Assembly: GCF_009739465.1 (NCBI RefSeq)
Contig: NZ_WHOM01000078.1
Span: 51,230 to 115,229 of the forward strand
Length of the DNA stretch: 64,000 bases
Reading direction: 5' to 3'
Source: Streptomyces apocyni
Lineage (GTDB): Bacteria; Actinomycetota; Actinomycetes; Streptomycetales; Streptomycetaceae
Both the position numbers and the translations under genes were made by a program. Numbering within the stretch: the first letter of the stretch is position 1; the number at the start of each line of letters is the position of its first letter. The notes under the pieces are model-generated. The model had not been told where the DNA came from and ran no database searches. It saw only the letters and a list, made by a program, of their open reading frames with translations. Shown in pieces: positions 42,814 to 49,686 of the stretch.

Positions 42814-43644
42814 TCAGACCCCCAGCGGAGCGTCGTAGCCGGAAGCATCGGCATCGGCGCTGTCACCGAGGTGCGCCATCCGCTCGGCCACCGCGTCCAC
42901 GGTCGGCGCGTGCAGCTCACCGGCGAGGCGCCCGTCCGCGAGGAAGACGACGGAGTCGGCGTACGAGGCGGCGACCGGGTCGTGCGTCACCATGACGACG
43001 GTCCTGCCGTGCACCCGTACGGTCTCCCGCAGCAGCCGCAGCACCTCGCGAGCACTCCGGGTGTCCAGCGCGCCGGTCGGTTCGTCGGCGAAGATGACGC
43101 TCGGCTCGGTGACGAGGGCCCGCGCGATGGCGACCCGCTGCCGCTGCCCGCCGGAGAGCTCGTCGGGCCGGTGCCCGAGCCGGTCGCCGAGCCCCACCTG
43201 CGCGAGGATCTCGCGCGCCCTGTTCCGGTCGATCCGCCGCCCGGCGAGCTTCAGCGGGAGGGTGGTGTTCTGCTCGACGGTGAGCGTCGGCAGCAGGTTG
43301 TACTGCTGGAACACGAACCCGATCCGCTGCCGCCGGAACTTGGTGAGCGCGGCCTCGGTGCCGCCCGTCATCTCCTCGCCGTCCACCCTGACCACCCCAC
43401 GGTCGGGCCGGTCGAGCCCGGCCGCGCACTGCAACAACGTGGACTTACCGGACCCGGAGGGCCCCATGACGGCGGTGAAGGTCCCGGCCCGCAGCCCGAG
43501 GCTGACGCGGTCGAGCGCGGTGACGGCGTTCTCGTCCGACGACCCGTAGGTCTTGGTGACGCTCACCAGACGCAGGGCCTCGGAGCTGGTGCTCCGGCCG
43601 GGCCCGGCGGTCCCCTTGCGGCTCGTTCCCGTACGACGAAACAT
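42814..43644 (-). CDS. LolD/MacB-type ABC ATPase
   Basis: A 276-residue ATPase: Walker A GPSGSGKST, Q-loop FVFQQYNLLPTLT, signature LSGGQRQRVAIARAL, Walker B VIFADEPTGALD and H-loop VTHDPVAASYAD. It pairs with the downstream permease. An 11-bp inverted repeat lies upstream of its start. No dedicated two-component system is adjacent, unlike many such exporters. Confidence 0.92.
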   Translation of the reverse strand: MFRRTGTSRKGTAGPGRSTSSEALRLVSVTKTYGSSDENAVTALDRVSLGLRAGTFTAVMGPSGSGKSTLLQCAAGLDRPDRGVVRVDGEEMTGGTEAALTKFRRQRIGFVFQQYNLLPTLTVEQNTTLPLKLAGRRIDRNRAREILAQVGLGDRLGHRPDELSGGQRQRVAIARALVTEPSVIFADEPTGALDTRSAREVLRLLRETVRVHGRTVVMVTHDPVAASYADSVVFLADGRLAGELHAPTVDAVAERMAHLGDSADADASGYDAPLGV

Positions 43645-43675
43645 GTCGGCCTCTCCGTTGCTTCGTAGCTTCGTG

Positions 43676-43711
43676 GCTTCGTAGGCGCTCCCTGCGCCAT
43701 GCCTACGAAGC
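43676..43711. promoter_or_regulatory. 11-bp inverted repeat upstream of ABC operon
   Basis: GCTTCGTAGGC (43676-43686) and GCCTACGAAGC (43701-43711) are perfect arms with a 14-bp spacer; more copies of CTTCGTAG occur at 43661-43675. It is 32 bp before the ATPase ATG and a candidate operator for the exporter. Confidence 0.55.
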
Positions 43712-43834
43712 TACGGACGGTGACGGCGGTACACATTGGGCGTACACCCCGAGTGCGGGGTGGTGCTGGCTACACCCTGCGCTGGACTTCACCCGCTATC
43801 CACAGCCTGTGGACAACTTCCCGGCTTCCCGACT

Positions 43835-44989
43835 TCACGGTCGGCGGGCGTTGAGCCGGGCGGCCTGGCGCGTCAGGTGGTCGCGCTCGGCGAGGTTGGG
43901 GGCCTTGTGGGCCGCCTCGGCGTACAGCCGTGCCGCCGTCGCCTGGTCGCCGTCGCGCTCATGGAGGTACGCCGCCACGGCGGTGTGGCGGGGCAACGAG
44001 TCCTCCAGCTCCGCGAGCGCGGTCAGCCCGGCGCGCGGTCCGTCGGCCTCCCCGACGGCGACGGCGCGGTTGAGCCGTACGACCGGGCTGTCGGTCAGGC
44101 GGGTGAGCTCGTCGTACCACTCGACGATCTGCACCCAGTCGGTCTCCTCGGCGGTGGGCGCGTCAGCGTGCAGTGCCGCGATGGCGGCCTGGGCCTGGAA
44201 CTCGCCCAGCCGGTCACGGGCGAGCGCCGCCTGCAAGATCCCCACACCCTCGGCGATCAACGCGGTGTCCCACCGGCCACGATCCTGCTCGGCGAGCGGC
44301 ACCAGGCTGCCGTCAGGCGCGGTCCTCGCGGCGCGCCGGGCGTGGTGGAGCAGCATGAGGGCGAGCAGGCCCGCCACCTCGGGGTGGTCGATCGCGGCCG
44401 CGAGCTGCCGGGTGAGCCGGATGGCCTCGGCGGCGAGGTCGACGTCACCGGAGTAGCCCTCGTTGAAAACGAGGTAGAGGACGCGCAGCACGGTGGCGAC
44501 GTCGCCGGGCTGGTCGAACCGTATGCCGGAGACGGTGCGCTTGGCCCGGCTGATGCGCTGCGCCATGGTCGCCTCGGGCACCAGGTAGGCCTGGGCGATC
44601 TGGCGGGTGGTCAGCCCGCCGACGGCGCGCAGCGTGAGCGCGACCGCGGATGCCGGGGTCAACGACGGGTGGGCGCACAGGAAGTAGAGCTGAAGCGTGT
44701 CGTCCACCGAGGGCGCGGGCCCGGGCCCCGGCTCCTCCTCGACGCGCTCCTCACGCCTGCGGCGGGCGGTGCTGGCGCGCGTCGCGTCGAGGAACTTGCG
44801 CCAAGCCACGGTGACCAGCCAGCCCTTCGGGTCGCGCGGCGGCGCTTCCGCCCAGACCCGTAGCGCCTCGACCAGAGCGTCCTGCACGGCGTCCTCGGCC
44901 ACCGCGAAGTCAGCTCCGCGGCGGACGAGGACGGTGAGCACGCGCGGCGTGAGGCTCCTCAGCAGAACCTCGTCCATCAGTGACGTCAC
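43835..44989 (-). CDS. ECF42-type RNA polymerase sigma factor
   Basis: A 384-residue ECF sigma factor with a long C-terminal extension. Sigma region 2 is VRRGADFAVAEDAVQDALVEAL; region 4 is LTLRAVGGLTTRQIAQAYLV followed by MAQRISRAK. The C-terminal ~200 residues (YLVFNEGYSG, RLNRAVAVGEADGP) are helical TPR-like (DUF6596), the mark of group ECF42. No anti-sigma factor is present; the upstream DGPF protein is the usual partner. GTG at 44989; an ATG at 44977 is possible. Confidence 0.9.
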   Translation of the reverse strand: MTSLMDEVLLRSLTPRVLTVLVRRGADFAVAEDAVQDALVEALRVWAEAPPRDPKGWLVTVAWRKFLDATRASTARRRREERVEEEPGPGPAPSVDDTLQLYFLCAHPSLTPASAVALTLRAVGGLTTRQIAQAYLVPEATMAQRISRAKRTVSGIRFDQPGDVATVLRVLYLVFNEGYSGDVDLAAEAIRLTRQLAAAIDHPEVAGLLALMLLHHARRAARTAPDGSLVPLAEQDRGRWDTALIAEGVGILQAALARDRLGEFQAQAAIAALHADAPTAEETDWVQIVEWYDELTRLTDSPVVRLNRAVAVGEADGPRAGLTALAELEDSLPRHTAVAAYLHERDGDQATAARLYAEAAHKAPNLAERDHLTRQAARLNARRP

Positions 44990-44998
44990 TGTGTGATG

Positions 44999-45406
44999 TC
45001 ACTCGGTGATGGTGGGCGGCGCGGCCAGGAACGGGCGCACCTCCAGCCACTCGTGGATCGGCTTGCCGCCCGCGCCGGGGGCGGCGGACAGCTCCCCGGC
45101 CAGCTCGACGGCGCGCTCGTAGTTGTCGACGTCGATGATCATCCACCCCGCGATGAGATCCTTGGTCTCCGCGAACGGCCCGTCGGTGACCGGCGGACGC
45201 CCCTCACCGTCGTAGCGGACCCAGGCGCCCTCGGGCGCGAGCGCCTGACCGTCGACGAACTCGCCGGTCTTCTCCAGCCGGTCCGCGAAGTCCTGCATGT
45301 ACTGCACATGCGCCGAGATCTCCTCCGGCGTCCACTGGTCCATCGGGACGTCGTTCACGGCGGCCGGGGCGCCACGGTAGTGCTTGAGCAGCAGGTACTT
45401 GGCCAT
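44999..45406 (-). CDS. DGPF/YCII-family protein, ECF42 partner
   Basis: A 135-residue YCII-related protein starting MAKYLLLKHYRGAP. It contains the signature VTDGPFAETKDLIAGWMIID that names the DGPF group. Such proteins are encoded next to ECF42 sigma factors, where they are thought to be targets or effectors. It ends 9 bp before the sigma gene, on the same strand. ATG at 45406 is well placed after an AGGAG site. Confidence 0.9.
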   Translation of the reverse strand: MAKYLLLKHYRGAPAAVNDVPMDQWTPEEISAHVQYMQDFADRLEKTGEFVDGQALAPEGAWVRYDGEGRPPVTDGPFAETKDLIAGWMIIDVDNYERAVELAGELSAAPGAGGKPIHEWLEVRPFLAAPPTITE

Positions 45407-45500
45407 GATGCTTCTCCTCGATGCTGGTGCGACCGACCCATTGTGGTCGTGTTCACTACGGGGACGGAGCCAGCCACGCCTTCTCGACATCCTGGCCCGA

Positions 45501-45971
45501 TTAGTTTTCGGCAGGTGTCGCAGCTGTCCAGCGCCAGCCCTTCACCCGGAACTCCACCCACAGCAGCTTCCCGGGCCACCGCCACCCGAAATCGTCTCCC
45601 GCCAGGCTGTACGCGCCCCACTCGTCGGCGCACAGTTGCACCAGGAAGAGCCCGCGCCCCGACTCGGCGCACTCGTCCGGGGCCCGCCCCATCCCCTGGA
45701 ACGGCGGCGGGATGTCGGGGTTGCTGTCCCACACCCCGACCCGCACCCGATCCGGCGCCATCACCCGCAACCGGAGCGCGTACGGCCCGCCCGAGTACTG
45801 GTGAGCGTTGGTGACAAGCTCACTGGCCAACAGCTCGGCGGTCTCGATGAGTTCGGGGAGGTGGTGGGACCGGAGTACGGCACGGAGGGTGGTGCGGGCG
45901 ATTCCGGGGGCGCGGGGGTCGTGGGGGAGGTGGAGGGTGTAGGTCCAGGGGGCGGTTACGGTGGCGGTCAT
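45501..45971 (-). CDS. HATPase-fold serine kinase-like protein
   Basis: A 156-residue protein of the RsbW/SpoIIAB-type HATPase family: N-box ELLASELVTNAHQYSG, then VWDSNPDIPP and G-box ESGRGLFLVQLCADEWG. In Streptomyces many single-domain members sit next to XRE-DUF397 pairs; here one is 180 bp away, divergent. It may bind a sigma or anti-sigma-antagonist partner, none of which is adjacent. ATG at 45971. Confidence 0.88.
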   Translation of the reverse strand: MTATVTAPWTYTLHLPHDPRAPGIARTTLRAVLRSHHLPELIETAELLASELVTNAHQYSGGPYALRLRVMAPDRVRVGVWDSNPDIPPPFQGMGRAPDECAESGRGLFLVQLCADEWGAYSLAGDDFGWRWPGKLLWVEFRVKGWRWTAATPAEN

Positions 45972-46079
45972 GGGGTTCTCCGTTCAGGTAGGGGGAGTTG
46001 GCTGATGTCCCAGTGACCCGGCCGCTCCGTCGAGCGGGGTACTTCTGGGTGGGGGCCCGAGTTAGAAGATAGGGCGCAA

Positions 46080-46112
46080 CAAAGTTCCTTTGCAGAGATA
46101 CGAGAAACTTTG
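46080..46112. promoter_or_regulatory. candidate operator upstream of XRE gene
   Basis: CAAAGTT (46080-46086) and AACTTTG (46106-46112) are perfect arms 19 bp apart in a notably AT-rich stretch 41 bp before the XRE start. A likely autoregulatory site or promoter region. Confidence 0.4.
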
Positions 46113-46152
46113 GCAGACTTCCCCCCGTGTGGGTGACAGCAGAGGAGTTCGC

Positions 46153-47004
46153 ATGACCCCGAGGCCTGCCTTGACAGCTCGCCGCCTCAGACTGGCGGTG
46201 GAGCTACGCAAGATGCGTGAGCGGGCAGGAATGACCGCAACAGACGCGGCTCGCGCGCTCAGCAGCAGTTCGGGCCAGCTCAGTAACGTCGAGTCCGCCC
46301 GGTTCGGGGTCAGCCCCGATCGCATCCGGGCTATGGCGCGCGTGTACTCCTGCCCCGACCAGTCTTTGACCGATGCCTTGGTCGAGATGGCAGCTGACAA
46401 GACACGCGGCTGGTGGGAGACATACCGCGAGGTGCTGCCGTCGGGCCTACTGGACCTGGCCGAGTTGGAGCATCACGCAACCGCTGTGCGTACCGCGTAC
46501 ACCTCTCACATCCCTGGACTGCTCCAGACGACCGATCACGCCCGCGAGATCTTCCGCCATGTCATCCCTGCCCCCACGCCTCCCGAGGTCGAGCACCGCG
46601 TTTCCCACCGCATCAAACGGCAGGACGTCATCTACCGAGACGAACCAACCCCGTACAGGACCGTCATTCACGAAGCAGCCCTGCACATGCGGGTCGGCGG
46701 ACGGGACGTAGCACGCGCCCAGCTCCAGCACCTGCTCAACATGAGCGAGCGGAGGCACATCGCCATCCGGGTGCTCCCGTTTGACGTCGGCGCGTTCCCC
46801 GGGTCAGGCCAGTCGATCAACTACCTGCACGGCCCGGTACCACCGTTGGATACCGCCCAGCTCGACCAGTTCCACGGCCCCGTACTGCTTGACGCCGAGG
46901 CCCACTTGCAGAAGTACCGGCGGCTCCTCGACACCGTGGAGGCCACCGCCCTCAGCCCCGAGAAATCCCGGGACCTGATCCGCTCCATCGCTCACGACCT
47001 GTGA
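46153..47004 (+). CDS. XRE regulator with DUF5753
   Basis: A 283-residue regulator like the one at 18.6 kb. HTH: LRKMRERAGMTATDAARALSSSSGQLSNVE (about residues 17-47); DUF5753 domain: YTSHIPGLLQTTDHAREIFRHV, VLPFDVGAFPGSGQSINYL, and a C-terminus SPEKSRDLIRSIAHDL. ATG at 46153 has a GAGG site. Two DUF397 genes follow. Divergent HATPase gene may be under the same control. Confidence 0.92.
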   Translation: MTPRPALTARRLRLAVELRKMRERAGMTATDAARALSSSSGQLSNVESARFGVSPDRIRAMARVYSCPDQSLTDALVEMAADKTRGWWETYREVLPSGLLDLAELEHHATAVRTAYTSHIPGLLQTTDHAREIFRHVIPAPTPPEVEHRVSHRIKRQDVIYRDEPTPYRTVIHEAALHMRVGGRDVARAQLQHLLNMSERRHIAIRVLPFDVGAFPGSGQSINYLHGPVPPLDTAQLDQFHGPVLLDAEAHLQKYRRLLDTVEATALSPEKSRDLIRSIAHDL

Positions 47005-47015
47005 AGGGAACGCAC

Positions 47016-47210
47016 ATGCCTGTGCGCAGTTGGCAGAAGTCGTCCTACTGCCAGGAGGGCGACGCCTGCGTACACATCGCCACCCCCCATGCCGGAACCA
47101 TCCAAGTGACCGAATCAGCTGACCCCACCCGATCCATACTCTCGACCACCCCGCACGCGTTCACCGCCCTCCTCCGCACCCTCAAGGAGACCCGCCCCCA
47201 TGGCTGCTGA
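47016..47210 (+). CDS. DUF397 protein
   Basis: A 64-residue DUF397 protein: WQKSSYCQEGDACVHIA and IQVTESADPTRSILSTTPHAF. ATG at 47016 has AGGGAA at a good distance; a GTG at 47001 would overlap the XRE stop. The stop overlaps the next gene by 11 nt. Confidence 0.88.
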   Translation: MPVRSWQKSSYCQEGDACVHIATPHAGTIQVTESADPTRSILSTTPHAFTALLRTLKETRPHGC

Positions 47211-47475
47211 CGTACCGCCGAACCTGACCTGGGTCCGAGCCGCGCCTGAAGACGCCACCGGGCCCGGCCCCTGGATCGAGCTCGCCTTCGGCGACGACGG
47301 CACCGACAACCCCCCGGTCTATATCCGCGAGACCAGCGACCCGGACAACGTCGTCACGACCACCCAACGCAAGTGGGACGCCTTCGTACTCGGCGTACAG
47401 GCAGGCGAGTTCGACCACTTCGTCGAAGGCGTAGAAGGCGCCGAGGAGGTGCGCGGCTGGCCTGAGAGCCCGTAG
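47200..47475 (+). CDS. DUF397-like protein
   Basis: A 91-residue protein with a DUF397 layout: LTWVRAAPEDATGPGPWIELA and VYIRETSDPDNVVTTTQRKWDAFVLGV, plus an acidic C-terminal tail (FVEGVEGAEEVRGWPES). It overlaps the upstream DUF397 gene by 11 nt. Two DUF397 proteins for one XRE regulator is less common than one. Confidence 0.8.
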   Translation: MAADVPPNLTWVRAAPEDATGPGPWIELAFGDDGTDNPPVYIRETSDPDNVVTTTQRKWDAFVLGVQAGEFDHFVEGVEGAEEVRGWPESP

Positions 47476-47477
47476 GG

Positions 47478-47905
47478 GTGGACGACTTCATTGGGACTCA
47501 GGCACCACGACTCCGACTGACCGAACCACTTGGGTCAGTTGCCGAACTGGAGCGGTCTGTGCCCGGCCTTGGTGCGCATCGGCTGGCTACGCCAGCCAAC
47601 GTGGACTGGGGCGTGGTCGAGTCCGAGCTGGGCACGGCCCCGTCCCAGCGGACTTCAAGCTGCTGTGCGGCCTCTATCCGACGTTCGACCTGGGCGACTT
47701 CTTCCTGTGGTGTACCAGCCCCGCCGGGCCCGAGGAATGGGCGGTCACCGTCGCGTCACGCAACGGTGGATGGTGGCATTACGCCGGAGGCACGGTTCAG
47801 TTCCTCGCCGACCTGGTGACGGGGGCCGTGGAGCCCTGGGGGCTCCCTCCGGTCCGTGCGGAGGTCACCTGGTCACTCAGCGGGGACGCCAGTCGGACCA
47901 GCTGA
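47478..47905 (+). pseudogene. frameshifted SMI1/KNR4 (SUKH) protein
   Basis: From GTG 47478 the frame reads a plausible N-terminus ending NVDWGVVESELGTA. Near 47640 the coding signal moves to another frame that continues ADFKLLCGLYPTFDLGDFF, WCTSPAGPEEWAVTV and WWHYAGGTVQFLADLVTG to a TGA at 47903-47905. The parts together look like a SUKH-type protein (WxxVExxLGxxLPxDYK). One missing base (or two extra) at the junction explains the break. SUKH proteins are often immunity proteins; no toxin gene is adjacent. A sequencing error is possible. Confidence 0.6.
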
Positions 47906-48121
47906 GCCGGTGGGCGAGGTCGTTCAGCGGGCGGAACGTACAACTCCCGGTCCGCCGCCGCGTGCCCGCGCATCCCCGCAGAGACGAGAGACGAGATAGG
48001 CGGCGACCTGGGGGGCTTGGCGCTGCCCCCGCGCGATGTGGCTGCCATCACACGCGGGTGGTGTCACATCTGATGCCGCTGCCCCCGTCCTACTACCGAA
48101 GCGAGGGAAGGGACCGTGAGG

Positions 48122-48592
48122 ATGAAGACCATCATCGTGTGCGCCTCCGTGTCGCACGGCAATACGCGTCGTGTCGCCGACAGCATGGCGCAGGTACTGG
48201 GCGCGAAGGTCGTCTCCCCCGAGCAGGCCGACCTGGCGGAGCTGGCCGACGCCGACCTCGTGGGATTCGGCTCAGGCGTCTTCTACAGCAGGCTCCACTC
48301 CCACCTGACCGACTTCGTCAAGGCACTTCCCGCCGGGCGGGGCCGGGCGTTCGTGTTCGCCACCAGTGGGCTCCCGGACATCCCCTTCGCGCCTTTCACC
48401 CGCCCCCTTGTCCAACTCCTCGAAAGCAAGGGCTTTGAGGTGGACGGGAGCTTCTCCTGCCGGGCGTTCGACACCTGGACACCCTTCAAGCTCGTCGGCG
48501 GTATCAACAAGCAGCGGCCGAACGACGGGGACCTGGCCGCCGCGCGGGCGTTCGCCGAGCGGCTACGGGACGGGCGAGGACCGGCGTCCTGA
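48122..48592 (+). CDS. flavodoxin-family protein
   Basis: A 156-residue flavodoxin-like protein: KTIIVCASVSHGNTRRVADSMAQ forms the first strand and phosphate loop; LVGFGSGVFYSRLHSHL and FVFATSGLPDIPFAPF follow, and FDTWTPFKLVGG is near the end. It probably binds FMN and acts in electron transfer or quinone/nitro reduction. The ATG at 48122 has an AGGGAAGGG site; a GTG at 48116 is the alternative. Confidence 0.85.
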   Translation: MKTIIVCASVSHGNTRRVADSMAQVLGAKVVSPEQADLAELADADLVGFGSGVFYSRLHSHLTDFVKALPAGRGRAFVFATSGLPDIPFAPFTRPLVQLLESKGFEVDGSFSCRAFDTWTPFKLVGGINKQRPNDGDLAAARAFAERLRDGRGPAS

Positions 48593-48644
48593 CACATGCC
48601 GCTCCACCCAGCCGGGGCCAGAACCCGAGATTCTCAGCAACCTT

Positions 48645-49595
48645 CTAGTACGCCAGCGGGAGCGTAATCCCTGCTGGGGAAGGAGCCTGGTAGGGCAGGT
48701 ACGCAAGGCGGGCCTGTTCCTGCCGGGAGTACATGAACGATTCGAGGATGTAGCCGACAAGCAGCACGAGAACCGCGATGATCATGATGGCGGCGGCCAG
48801 GACGGCGGTCGGCAGCCGGGGCACGGTCCCCGACTGGGCGAACTCGGCGACGACGGGCAGTCCCAGCGCCACCGAGGCGGTCATCAGCATCGCGGCGATC
48901 ACCGAGTGGAACAGCGCCGGGCGCTGCCTTCGGGCCAGCCCCAGAATGAGGCTGAGGATGCGCCAGCCATCGCGGTAGGTGCGCAGCTTGCTCGTGCTCC
49001 CGGCCGGGCGGTCCTTGAAGTCGACCTCGATCTCGGCCGTCGGCAGGCGCAGGCTGAGCGCGTGCACGGTCATCTCGGTCTCCGTCTCGAACTCACGCGA
49101 CAGCGCGGGGAAGGACTTGACGTACCGGCGCGAGAAGACGCGGTAGCCGCTGAGCATGTCGCTCACTTCGTTGCCGAACAGTGAGGCGACGGCGCCGGTG
49201 AGCACCTTGTTGCCGACCGCGTGTCCGGTCCGGTACGCGGTCTCGACGATCTCCCGGCGGGCACCAACCACCTGATCGTAGGGACCCTCGAACAACAGGT
49301 CGACCATCTCTCGGGCGCGCGAGGCATCGTAGGTGTCGTCCCCGTCGATGATCAGCAGCGCGTCGGCCTCGACGTCGGCGAAGGCGCGGCGGATCACGTT
49401 GCCCTTGCCCTTGTGCGGTTCGTGTCGCACCGTCGCACCCGCCGCCTCGGCCTCGGCGACGGTGTTGTCCGTCGACGCGTTGTCGTACACATAGACCAGG
49501 GCCTCAGGCAGGGAGGCGTGCAAGTCGCGCACGACCTTCCCGATGGCCGCCTCTTCGTTGTAGCAGGGGACAACACACACGACGGTAGGGCTCAT
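48645..49595 (-). CDS. GT2 polyprenyl-phosphate glycosyltransferase
   Basis: A 316-residue GT2 enzyme: VVPCYNEEAAIGKVV near the N-terminus, the DxD-type LIIDGDDTYD, and KGKGNVIRRAF. Two C-terminal hydrophobic segments (VIAAMLMTASVALGLPVV and AVLAAAIMIIAVLVLLVGYIL) anchor it to the membrane. Such enzymes charge polyprenyl phosphate with a sugar for transfer outside the cell. Divergent from a GtrA fusion protein, which fits a flippase/transferase partnership. ATG at 49595 is preceded by CGAGGG. Confidence 0.88.
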   Translation of the reverse strand: MSPTVVCVVPCYNEEAAIGKVVRDLHASLPEALVYVYDNASTDNTVAEAEAAGATVRHEPHKGKGNVIRRAFADVEADALLIIDGDDTYDASRAREMVDLLFEGPYDQVVGARREIVETAYRTGHAVGNKVLTGAVASLFGNEVSDMLSGYRVFSRRYVKSFPALSREFETETEMTVHALSLRLPTAEIEVDFKDRPAGSTSKLRTYRDGWRILSLILGLARRQRPALFHSVIAAMLMTASVALGLPVVAEFAQSGTVPRLPTAVLAAAIMIIAVLVLLVGYILESFMYSRQEQARLAYLPYQAPSPAGITLPLAY

Positions 49596-49686
49596 CAACA
49601 TCCCTCGAAACGCCACGATTGCTTCACCTGAGCACTTATATCGGGCATTTTAGACATTCTTCGCCCTCTGTCGTTAGCTTTGACGC

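Noticed and set aside
39859-43668. A 1269-residue open frame on the + strand
   Set aside because: It is antisense to PAP2, NlpC/P60 and ABC transporter genes, all with clear motifs. Long antisense frames are common in GC-rich DNA and this one is Arg/Pro/Gly/His-rich with no domain.
48118-48600. Flavodoxin gene as part of the broken SUKH transcript unit
   Set aside because: A gap of over 200 bp without coding signal separates them, and the flavodoxin has its own ribosome-binding site.
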